From Deltaproteobacteria bacterium (GTDB taxonomy: Bacteria > Desulfobacterota > Syntrophia > Syntrophales > UBA5619): a stretch of 7,631 bases of DNA. The number at the start of each line of letters is the position of its first letter. Positions within the stretch are counted from its first letter, which is position 1. A model generated the notes under the pieces. The model searched no databases, had not been told where the DNA came from, and was given only the letters and a program-made list of their open reading frames with translations. The translations under genes and the position numbers were made by a program. The DNA lies in NCBI GenBank assembly GCA_026388365.1, contig JAPLJW010000315.1, positions 1 through 7,631 of the forward strand, read 5' to 3'. This document shows, piece by piece, positions 1-6,301 of this stretch.

Positions 1-120
1 TTCCACCTCCGACGGCAGATTGGCGCCCTTCTCGTACCTCCCGGACTGGATAAGATCTTTGATCCAGGCGCTGATCTGCAGATATTTGGGGATGGGATTA
101 TCCGGATCAATAATGTTCAT
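1..120 (-). CDS. GntR-family transcriptional regulator, N-terminal 40 residues (runs off window)
   Basis: Only the first 40 codons are present; the reading frame is open to base 1. The protein starts MNIIDPDNPIPKYLQISAWI and continues through IQSGRYEKGANLPSEVE. This is the opening of a GntR winged-helix DNA-binding domain: the family pattern is P-x-Y-x-Q-(I/L) followed about 15 residues later by (I/L)-x-SGxY-x-G-x-x-LPSE. The ATG lies 15 bp after the permease stop codon, with a modest GGAG 9 bases upstream of it, so it is probably the last or a late gene of the transporter operon. The effector domain (HutC/UTRA, FCD or aminotransferase-like) is outside the window, so the subfamily cannot be told. 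By position it is the likely regulator of the importer, and a GntR-type palindrome overlaps that operon's promoter. The family call is firm; its role is inferred. Confidence 0.85.
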   Translation of the reverse strand, partial: MNIIDPDNPIPKYLQISAWIKDLIQSGRYEKGANLPSEVE

Positions 121-135
121 TTTCAGGGACTCCGC

Positions 136-1884
136 TCAGTTTGAAGCGCTCATGCCCGAAAGCGCGGACTTGCCGGTGGTCAGCCGCATGATTACCAGGA
201 AAAGCGCGACAATGAGCACCACCACGGTACACATGGCATTGGCGCTCGCCGTGCGGCCGTCCACATCGAGAAAGATGATCTCGATCGCGGCCAGTTTGAT
301 CTGCGCCGAAACCAGAAACAGGACGGCGCTGATCGTGGTCATGCCGCGCATAAAAAAGAAGGTGGCCGTGGAAAAAAAGGCTACCTTCGACAGGGGAAAT
401 ACGACTTTCGTAAAGGTGGTGACGGGTCCGGCGCCCAAACTGACTGCCGCCTCCTCGACCGAGTTGTCGATCTGCTTCAAATTTGCCGTCCCGGAGAGAA
501 GTCCCAGCGTGAAATTGGCAATGACAACATTGATGATGATGATCCAGACCGTGCCATAGATCAAGAAGTAAGGCTTGTTGAAGGCCAGCACGTATCCCAG
601 ACCCAGCACCACCCCGGGGATGGCCGCCGGTAAAACCGACAGGGCGTAGAGAAGCTGCTCGCCCCGGGGTTTCTTTTTTTCGATGATGTAGGCGGCGATC
701 AGCGTGATGGAGGCCCCGACCACGGCCACTACCAGGGAAACCAGGAGGCTCGTCCAGATGGGGGCATATTTGATGGCGATCATGTCACGGAATGCGCCCG
801 GCGTCAGAACGCTGTTCCAGAAGGCGGTCCAGAGCGGCACGCTCGCCCCGAGCGAAGGGAAGTCGAAGTGCTTGAGGGTGAGCGAAAAATCGTAGGGCCA
901 TGTCTGGACAAATGACCCCAGGAAGACCGTTATGAAAACCAGAAGGATGCAGGCGGAGATGAATCCCGAGTAAGCGGTGAACGCCCATTTCTTCAACGGC
1001 CGGGAAGGCTGGATGAACGGGCGGGCCTGGCCGCTGATCATGGCATAGCTCTTCCGGGTCAGGTAGTAATTGATGCCAAAGGCCGTGATGGAGGGGATCA
1101 GGAGGATCACGCTGATGGTCGCCCCCAGATCAAACCGCTGCATGCCGAAGACCTTGTTGACGATCTCCGTCGCCAGAACCGAATAGTCCCCCCCGATCAC
1201 GACCGGAATGCCGAAGTCGGTGATGGTCAGGTTAAAGGTCAGCGCCGCAGCGCTGGCGATCCCGTACTTCGCCGAAGGGAGGGTCACCTTGAAGAAGGTC
1301 TTCAGGGCCGAGGCCCCCAGGCTCTGTGCGGCCTCGTCGAGGCGCGTGTCCACCGCAGACAGGGTGGTATAAAGAATGAAAAGGGCGTTGGGAAAACAGT
1401 AGAGGACCTCTCCCACGACGATGCCCGTGGCGCCATAGATGTTCCAGTTCGTGTCCAGCAGGTAGCGCGTGATGACGCCGTTGCGTCCGAACAGCAAAAT
1501 GAGCGCCAGGGCCTGGATGATGGTCGGCGCAATGAGGGGAAGCGTGGACACCGTGTAGAAGAACCCCTTGCCCGGCATGGTGGTACGGGTGAGGCCGTAG
1601 GCAAACAGGAAGGCCAGCACCGTTGTGATGACCATGGTCACCGTGGATACGAACATGCTGTTGTAGAAGGATCGGAATATCTTCGGCTCGGAGAAATAAT
1701 CCAGATAGTTTTGCAGGCTGAACGCCCCGTTCTTGATGAAGCTCAACCGGCAGATGTCCACCACCGGATAGAGCAGGAAAACGGCCAACATGACGAGCAG
1801 AAACGCCATGATGATGCCGGTGAAGAGGTTATCGGCGGTGAACCACGAGGAGAATCGTTTCCCGGAAGGTGCTACAGGATTCAT
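136..1884 (-). CDS. Fused ABC transporter permease, putative 2-aminoethylphosphonate importer (PhnU2/AepW-like)
   Basis: Inner-membrane channel of the importer, 582 residues, made of two homologous permease halves in one chain. Hydrophobic segments cluster in about 20-46, 76-98, 111-133, 153-175, 206-230 and 255-275 (first half), and about 303-325, 376-400, 411-435, 441-465, 502-526 and 548-567 (second half). Each half carries the cytoplasmic EAA loop that docks on the ATPase: EAAQSLGASALKTFFKVTLP at 184-203 and EAAVSLGAGPVTTFTKVVFP at 478-497. This two-in-one layout is shared by FbpB-type Fe(III) permeases and the PhnU2 family. The C-terminal stretch RGMTTISAVLFLVSA (513-527) recalls the phosphonate-type members. 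The ATG overlaps the ATPase stop codon by 4 bp (ATGA) and follows a GGGGAGGGGGG purine run, so the two are translationally coupled. It is certainly an ABC permease; the substrate is less certain. Confidence 0.88.
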   Translation of the reverse strand: MNPVAPSGKRFSSWFTADNLFTGIIMAFLLVMLAVFLLYPVVDICRLSFIKNGAFSLQNYLDYFSEPKIFRSFYNSMFVSTVTMVITTVLAFLFAYGLTRTTMPGKGFFYTVSTLPLIAPTIIQALALILLFGRNGVITRYLLDTNWNIYGATGIVVGEVLYCFPNALFILYTTLSAVDTRLDEAAQSLGASALKTFFKVTLPSAKYGIASAAALTFNLTITDFGIPVVIGGDYSVLATEIVNKVFGMQRFDLGATISVILLIPSITAFGINYYLTRKSYAMISGQARPFIQPSRPLKKWAFTAYSGFISACILLVFITVFLGSFVQTWPYDFSLTLKHFDFPSLGASVPLWTAFWNSVLTPGAFRDMIAIKYAPIWTSLLVSLVVAVVGASITLIAAYIIEKKKPRGEQLLYALSVLPAAIPGVVLGLGYVLAFNKPYFLIYGTVWIIIINVVIANFTLGLLSGTANLKQIDNSVEEAAVSLGAGPVTTFTKVVFPLSKVAFFSTATFFFMRGMTTISAVLFLVSAQIKLAAIEIIFLDVDGRTASANAMCTVVVLIVALFLVIMRLTTGKSALSGMSASN

Positions 1885-2966
1885 TTTCCCCCCTCCCCTT
1901 CCGGAAACACCAGATAGGATTCGGGCGAACAGTAGACATACACCTTATCCCCCTGCTTCAGGGCGCGCTGTTCAAAATCCTTCTCGATGATGTCGGAGAT
2001 GATCTCCTCCCCATCCAGACGGATCAGAAGCCGGACGGCCGCCCCTTGAAAAACAACCACCTCGATCTTTCCGATGCTGAGATTCATGGGTTCGGGAACC
2101 TGCGGCGCAGAATCCCACTTGAACACCTCCACATTTTCCGGACGGATGGCCAGGGACACGGACTCGTCCGCCCCGGCGCCGTTCTTCTTCACCTTGATTT
2201 TTCTCTTGCCGATATCGACGACATCACCGGTGCGGCGCCCTTCAAAGAAATTGGACGTTCCTACGAAGTCCGCCACGAAATTGCAGCTCGGGTTCTTGTA
2301 GATATCGATCGGCCGTCCCACCTGCCGGAACTGCCCCTTTTCCATGACCACCACACGATCGGCAATGGAGAGGGCCTCTTCCTGATCGTGGGTCACATGA
2401 ATCATCGTTTTCTTCAATTCCTGCTGCAATCTCTTGATCTCAGCCCGAAGACGGAGCCTGATCTTCGCATCGAGGGCGCTCAGGGGTTCATCGAGGAGAA
2501 GGACCTGGGGATCGGGTGCTAGGGCCCTCACGAGGGCCACCCGCTGCTGCTGTCCGCCGCTGAGCTGGGCCGGATAGAGTTTACGCCAGTCGGACAGACC
2601 GATCAGGTCGAGCATCTTGTCCACCCGCTCTTCGATCGCCTTCTTCGGCATCCTCCTCATCTTGAGGCCGAAGGCGATATTCTCCTCCACGGTCATATTG
2701 GGAAAAAGGGCGTAGGATTGAAAGACAATGCCGAATTCCCGCTTCTTGGGGATGAGGTCGTTGATCACGCGGTTGTTGAAGATCACACTTCCGGAAGTTA
2801 CGGTCTCAAATCCGGTGATCATTCGGAGGATCGTGGTTTTTCCGCAACCGCTCGGCCCCAGAAAACAGATGAATTCCCCTTCCTGGATCTCCAAATCAAC
2901 GTGATCCACGGCGGTAAGGTGTCCGTACCGTTTGGTGAGATTTTCCAGCCTGAGGTCTCTTCCCAT
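1881..2966 (-). CDS. ABC transporter ATP-binding protein, putative 2-aminoethylphosphonate importer (PhnT2/AepV-like)
   Basis: Cytoplasmic ATPase that drives the permease, 361 residues from the chosen start. All catalytic motifs are intact: Walker A GPSGCGKT at 37-44, Q-loop Q83 in VFQSYALFP, signature LSGGQQQR at 135-142, Walker B VLLLDEP at 155-161 with E160, D-loop SALD at 163-166, and switch H193 in HVTHDQEEA. The tail from about 240 is a TOBE-type regulatory domain, as in the CysA/PotA/FbpC group. The frame is open with an ATG at 3014, but that start has no ribosome site and lies beside the poly-U tract of the intercistronic hairpin. The ATG at 2966 has GAGGAAGG upstream and begins MGRDLRLENLTKRYG, as family members do. 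Its stop overlaps the permease start by 4 bp. ATPases of this group are too alike to fix the substrate; that rests on the binding protein. Confidence 0.9.
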   Translation of the reverse strand: MGRDLRLENLTKRYGHLTAVDHVDLEIQEGEFICFLGPSGCGKTTILRMITGFETVTSGSVIFNNRVINDLIPKKREFGIVFQSYALFPNMTVEENIAFGLKMRRMPKKAIEERVDKMLDLIGLSDWRKLYPAQLSGGQQQRVALVRALAPDPQVLLLDEPLSALDAKIRLRLRAEIKRLQQELKKTMIHVTHDQEEALSIADRVVVMEKGQFRQVGRPIDIYKNPSCNFVADFVGTSNFFEGRRTGDVVDIGKRKIKVKKNGAGADESVSLAIRPENVEVFKWDSAPQVPEPMNLSIGKIEVVVFQGAAVRLLIRLDGEEIISDIIEKDFEQRALKQGDKVYVYCSPESYLVFPEGEGGK

Positions 2967-2977
2967 CTTCCTTCCTC
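2967..2977 (-). promoter_or_regulatory. Ribosome binding site fixing the ATPase start
   Basis: On the minus strand GAGGAAGGAAG directly precedes ATG, with GAGGA 6 bases from the start codon. This favours the start at 2966 over the longer in-frame start at 3014, which has no purine-rich leader. Confidence 0.7.
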
Positions 2978-3012
2978 GCTTAGATGTTGAGATATCTATA
3001 CAGAATAAGATC

Positions 3013-3067
3013 AAAAAAAATGGTATGGATTCTGGTCATCCCGTCTTTTGGGGCGGGATGACCAGAA
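3013..3067 (-). terminator. Intercistronic hairpin with downstream U-tract between binding protein and ATPase genes
   Basis: A perfect 14-bp inverted repeat: left arm TTCTGGTCATCCCG at 3030-3043, right arm CGGGATGACCAGAA at 3054-3067, 10-base loop (3044-3053) that can close two more pairs. In the transcript the stem begins 8 bases after the binding protein stop codon. It is followed, after a 9-base spacer, by a run of eight U (complement of A at 3013-3020). The spacer makes it weaker than a textbook intrinsic terminator. It may act as a partial terminator or a 3'-end stabiliser that lets the binding protein be made in excess of the ATPase and permease, a common arrangement in ABC import operons. 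It could instead be one copy of a dispersed REP-like palindrome. The structure is seen; its role is inferred. Confidence 0.6.
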
Positions 3068-3075
3068 AGATGAAC

Positions 3076-4083
3076 TTACTTCGAGAAGAGGGTTTCCCAC
3101 TTCTTCTTGATGTCGGGGGCGTTTTTGGCCTGCCAGGCGAAATCCATGGGGTAGAGTTTGATTTCGGAGAGTTTGGGCAGATCCGGGCGGGAGGGGATCC
3201 CCGGCAGGGTCACACCGTGTTTGAATTTGGAATACTCTTGCATGGCGTTGTCCGTAATGGCCCAATCCAGGAATCTCTTTGCGGCGTCGGGATTTTTCGC
3301 GCCCTTCAATAAGGCATTGGCCTCCACTTCATACCCGGCCCCTTCGACGGGGAATACGAACTGTACAGGGAAACCCTGTTTGATCAGTTCGGCCACGACG
3401 AATTCGAAGGAGGCCCCCACGGCAAATTCGCCGGCTGCGGTCATCTTGGCCGGACGGGAACCGCTCTTGATGTACTGGGCGATATTCTTGTCCAACTTCT
3501 TGAGGAATTCCCAGCCGTCTTCCTTGCCTTCCTTAGCACCGTACATCTGGAGGATGCTGGCGACCTGGAGGAATCCTGTACCGGAGGCCACCGGGTTGGG
3601 CATGGTGATGAGGCCCTTGAATCTTGGATCGAGGAGATCATTCCAGCCCTTGGGCATGGGCAGATTTTTCTCCTTCATCACCTTGGTGTTCACGCAGAAG
3701 GCGGCGATGTACGTGTCAATGCCGACATACATGAACTGGGGATGGACAAAACGTTTTTCGAGTCTCTCCACACCCTTGGGTTTGTAGGGTACCAGCAGTC
3801 CCTTGGGAACGAATTGTTCCATGTCCGTCACGGCCCAACCCCAGACTAGGTCCGCCTGGGGATTGTCCTTTTCGGCCAGCATGCGGGCACCCAACTCTCC
3901 GGTGGAAAGACGGAGCGGGCTGATTTCCAGGTCCGGCATGTCTCTCCTTGCCGCCTCAAGGTATTTTACCGTTTCATCCGTCTCAAGCGATGTGTAAACG
4001 GTTACCTTTTCCGCAGCACTTGCGGTGATTGCCAGACACATGGCGATGATCCCTACGATGAAGAATAACCCTGTACGTTTCAT
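3076..4083 (-). CDS. ABC transporter periplasmic substrate-binding protein, putative 2-aminoethylphosphonate-binding (PhnS2/AepX-like)
   Basis: Periplasmic receptor of the importer, 335 residues. The N-terminus is a Sec signal peptide: MKR, a hydrophobic core at 5-20, and a signal peptidase I site after ASA (residue 23) or ASAA (24). The mature protein has the type 2 periplasmic-binding fold shared with Fe(III) receptors: KVTVYTSLE near 26-34, MLAEKDNPQADLVWG at 68-82, MPNPVASGTGF at 161-171, AAGEFAVGASFE at 216-227, and GAKNPDAAKRFLDWAITDNA at 261-280. These blocks and the length fit the PhnS2 family, which is usually about 334 residues. The paired tyrosines that ligate iron in FbpA-type receptors are not evident in the C-terminal half, which argues against iron. 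The ATG follows a strong AAGGAGGG 7 bases upstream. It is the first gene of the operon, separated from the ATPase by 109 bp that contain a hairpin. No phosphonate catabolic gene is visible, so the ligand is a family inference. Confidence 0.82.
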   Translation of the reverse strand: MKRTGLFFIVGIIAMCLAITASAAEKVTVYTSLETDETVKYLEAARRDMPDLEISPLRLSTGELGARMLAEKDNPQADLVWGWAVTDMEQFVPKGLLVPYKPKGVERLEKRFVHPQFMYVGIDTYIAAFCVNTKVMKEKNLPMPKGWNDLLDPRFKGLITMPNPVASGTGFLQVASILQMYGAKEGKEDGWEFLKKLDKNIAQYIKSGSRPAKMTAAGEFAVGASFEFVVAELIKQGFPVQFVFPVEGAGYEVEANALLKGAKNPDAAKRFLDWAITDNAMQEYSKFKHGVTLPGIPSRPDLPKLSEIKLYPMDFAWQAKNAPDIKKKWETLFSK

Positions 4084-4168
4084 AAACTCACCCTCCTTGT
4101 TAAAAGTTGATGCTGTTTTGGAGAAAGTCGGTCATCGTAAAACCATTTTGGAGACCCTGAATTGTTTT

Positions 4169-4181
4169 ATAGTACTACTAT
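4169..4181. promoter_or_regulatory. Candidate GntR-family operator (13-bp palindrome)
   Basis: ATAGTA-C-TACTAT is a perfect inverted repeat centred on base 4175. Its core on the minus strand, GTA-G-TAC, fits the general GntR operator pattern GTM-N(0-1)-KAC. It covers the proposed -10 of the transporter promoter, where bound protein would block polymerase. The GntR gene at the end of the same operon is the natural candidate ligand. Binding is inferred. Confidence 0.5.
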
Positions 4182-4200
4182 GAGAAAACTCTGTGGTCAA
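4172..4200 (-). promoter_or_regulatory. Predicted sigma70-type promoter of the transporter operon
   Basis: On the minus strand, -35 TTGACC (4200-4195), a 17-base spacer and -10 TAGTAC (4177-4172). The -35 matches 5 of 6 consensus bases and the -10 matches 4 of 6, at the optimal spacing. Transcription would start near 4165, giving a leader of about 80 bases before the binding protein ATG. The AT-rich TATAAA just downstream (4171-4166) is an alternative -10, but no good -35 is placed for it. Confidence 0.5.
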
Positions 4201-4354
4201 CCATTTTTTAGCCTGGATTCTCCCTTGCATTGGAAATTCGTGCAGCTATTTTTACAGAATCACATCCTGTCCAAAAATATCTCGCGGGTCACCGGCCTCG
4301 GTCTCGGTACGGCATTATGTATTCGGCCAGCAAAGTCGTGGAGGATCGCCCTGG

Positions 4355-5215
4355 TCAAACGGCGCAGGGAACGGAACGACCCGAGAGAAGTTGCAGGCGG
4401 AAGCGTCTGGTGATCAGGTTTTCCCGATCCAGAAGAGGACGGATGTCGCACAGGGGCAGGAGACAATAATCCAGTTTTTTCGAGGCGTGAATGATCCGGA
4501 CGAAATTTTCGCTCATCCGTCCGCCTTCGACTTCCGCGTGGACGGGGAGAACGTGGATTCCACCCTGTGCGAGGCCGGCGAGTATTTTTCGCTCCCCTTC
4601 TTCAACGCCTGTTTCCTCGAAACAGGGCAGATCCGATGGAATCTCGATAAGATCCGTTCCCTCGTGAATAAAGGGCTCCTTTGCCCGCGTACAACTCAGA
4701 TAATCGAGATGGAGGTCGCGAACCACAAAAAGCACGCGGTCGTCGATGAGCCAGGCGGGGGCGCCAAAAGAGGAGGGTCTCCTGCCGGTCAGGCTTTCAA
4801 AACCGTCAATGCCCCGTCTGAACCATTCCCGGATCCAGGCCTCCGTGTGGACAGCGAGCTCATCCTGCCAGCGCCGGTGATCCCATGCATGAAATTGGAC
4901 CTCGTGCCCTTCCGCCATGATCTGCCGGACGAGATCGGGAAACGAAAGGCCGATCTTGGGCGACGGGAGGAGCGTCCCGTAAAGGGCGGTCCGGAAACCG
5001 TAGAGACTGGCGGCGCGCGTCCGGACCATTTTCTTCAGAAAGCGGGGGTTTTTCAGGATTTGAAGAATGGCCCTCCCCGAGGCGTCCGGCCCGATGCTGA
5101 GGAAAAAAGTGGCCTTGATCCCCTCCCGCTCCAGCAGCGAAAGAAGTCGGGGGACACCCCGCTTCATCCCCTGGTAGGTATCCACGTCGATTTTCAACCC
5201 CAAGATTCTGGTCAC
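4355..5215 (-). CDS. arnD: 4-deoxy-4-formamido-L-arabinose-phosphoundecaprenol deformylase ArnD
   Basis: Removes the formyl group from undecaprenyl-phosphate-L-Ara4FN to give the L-Ara4N donor for lipid A; a metal-dependent polysaccharide-deacetylase (NodB-type) enzyme at the inner membrane. It has 286 residues against 296 in E. coli. Visible motifs: LKIDVDTYQGMKRGVPRLL at 7-25, whose D10/D12 correspond to the NodB catalytic and metal aspartates; AASLYGF at 68-74; HEVQFHAWDHRRWQ at 104-117, with likely metal ligands H109 and H113; and VHAEVEGG at 225-232 near the active site. The start is GTG, the only start codon between the upstream stop and the conserved N-terminus, and it aligns with the E. 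coli start. A G-rich AGGGGGAGG sits unusually close to it. It lies 51 bp after the decarboxylase gene, in the same frame. No arnT/E/F follows. Confidence 0.9.
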   Translation of the reverse strand: MTRILGLKIDVDTYQGMKRGVPRLLSLLEREGIKATFFLSIGPDASGRAILQILKNPRFLKKMVRTRAASLYGFRTALYGTLLPSPKIGLSFPDLVRQIMAEGHEVQFHAWDHRRWQDELAVHTEAWIREWFRRGIDGFESLTGRRPSSFGAPAWLIDDRVLFVVRDLHLDYLSCTRAKEPFIHEGTDLIEIPSDLPCFEETGVEEGERKILAGLAQGGIHVLPVHAEVEGGRMSENFVRIIHASKKLDYCLLPLCDIRPLLDRENLITRRFRLQLLSGRSVPCAV

Positions 5216-5266
5216 GCCTCCCCCTGTCCGGAGAAACTTCTTTCCTGCTGCGGATAGATCATCAGC

Positions 5267-6301
5267 CTATTCGCGGAGGGACGGCTCATTCTCCTCGATA
5301 AAAGAATAAAGGGTCATCCGCAGGGAATCCTCCAGCCCGATTAGCGGTGACCAGCCGAGGAGGATTCGGGCCTTTTCGATGCTCGGTTTCCGGGTGTAAA
5401 TATCCTGGTACCCCTTACCGTAATAGGTCTGTGCGGGGACCTCGATGATTTCCGAATAGACCTCATCCCGGAGATGGTCCGGATGTTCCATGAAGAGCTT
5501 CTTCAGCAGGACGGCCAGTTCCCGAACGGAGCACTCGTTGTCCGGATTGCCGATGTTGATGATCTGGTTTTTACAGGCGTCGTTGCGGTTTTCCAAGATG
5601 CGCAACAATGCCGCAATGCCGTCATCCACGTAGGTGAAGCACCGCTTCTGGCTGCCGCCGTCAACCAGGCTGATCGGCCGCTTCATCAGAAGCTCGGCGA
5701 TGAACTGCGTCACCACCCGGGAACTGCCTTCCTTTGCCGCATACAGCGAATCCAGGCGGGGTCCGACCCAGTTGAAGGGTCTAAAAAGCGTGAATTCCAG
5801 ATGCCCCCGCGTGCCGTAGGCATAGATCACCCGATCGAGGAGCTGTTTGCAGCAGGAGTAGATCCAGCGCTCCTTCTGGATCGGCCCCACGACCAGATAA
5901 CTCTCATCCTCCTTGAACTCCGGGTCGGGACACGCCCCGTACACCTCCGAGGTTGAAGGAAAGACGACCCTTTTGCGATACTTGACGCACTGTTTGACCA
6001 CATTGAGATTCATCTCGAAATCGAGGTTATAGACGGCAATGGGGTCTTCCACGTAGAGCTTGGGCGTGGCGATCGCCACGAGGGGAAGGATGACGTCGCA
6101 CTTCTTGACATGATACTCGATCCATTCCCGGTTGATCGCGATGTCCCCTTCGATGAAATGAAACCGTGGATTCTGCAGATTTTTACCCAGGCGGTCGTCG
6201 GACAGGTCCATGCCGAAAACGGTCCAGTCCGTCTCATCGAGAATCAGCTGCGTCAGATGGTGGCCGATAAAACCATTTACCCCCAGGATCAAAATTTTCA
6301 T
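5267..6301 (-). CDS. arnA: UDP-glucuronate decarboxylase (UDP-4-ketopentose synthase), stand-alone ArnA C-terminal domain
   Basis: NAD-dependent oxidative decarboxylation of UDP-glucuronate to UDP-4-keto-pentose, the first committed step to L-Ara4N. The 344 residues match the C-terminal half of E. coli ArnA throughout. Seen: the Rossmann motif GVNGFIG at 7-13, EWIEYHVKKCDV at 59-70, PSTSEVYG at 115-122, the YxxxK pair at Y148/K152 (YSCCK), and YYGKGYQD at 293-300. Catalytic S118, E119, Y148, K152 and R304 correspond to S433, E434, Y463, K467 and R619 of E. coli at a constant offset of 315, so there is no insertion or deletion between them. The second cysteine (C151) replaces the serine before K467 in E. 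coli. The ATG overlaps the formyltransferase stop by 4 bp (ATGA), with an AAGGAAGG about 12 bases upstream. In E. coli these two genes form one fused polypeptide. Confidence 0.93.
   Translation of the reverse strand: MKILILGVNGFIGHHLTQLILDETDWTVFGMDLSDDRLGKNLQNPRFHFIEGDIAINREWIEYHVKKCDVILPLVAIATPKLYVEDPIAVYNLDFEMNLNVVKQCVKYRKRVVFPSTSEVYGACPDPEFKEDESYLVVGPIQKERWIYSCCKQLLDRVIYAYGTRGHLEFTLFRPFNWVGPRLDSLYAAKEGSSRVVTQFIAELLMKRPISLVDGGSQKRCFTYVDDGIAALLRILENRNDACKNQIINIGNPDNECSVRELAVLLKKLFMEHPDHLRDEVYSEIIEVPAQTYYGKGYQDIYTRKPSIEKARILLGWSPLIGLEDSLRMTLYSFIEENEPSLRE

Noticed and set aside
1869..2522. Open plus-strand frame of 217 codons opposite the ATPase gene
   Set aside because: Antisense to a textbook ABC ATPase with all motifs; no domain seen in the plus-strand translation.
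2967..3014. Longer ATPase start at 3014 adding 16 residues (MILFCIDIS...)
   Set aside because: No ribosome site, next to the hairpin's U-tract, and the extra residues do not resemble the family N-terminus; the ATG at 2966 has a good ribosome site.
136..4083. Fe(III) importer of the FbpABC type
   Set aside because: The architecture is similar, but the binding protein lacks an evident iron-binding tyrosine pair and its conserved blocks fit the phosphonate-type receptors better. Kept only as the alternative.
4273..4302. Possible terminator after arnD: ACCG-AGGC-CGGT stem with a T5 run further on
   Set aside because: The stem is only 4 bp and the T-run is 13 bases away. It is too weak to call, so I see no convincing terminator between arnD and the transporter promoter.
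4193..5257. Long open plus-strand frame (354 codons) lying opposite arnD
   Set aside because: It is antisense to a gene with clear ArnD motifs, its translation shows no recognisable domain, and it extends into the promoter region. It is an antisense shadow of biased codon use.
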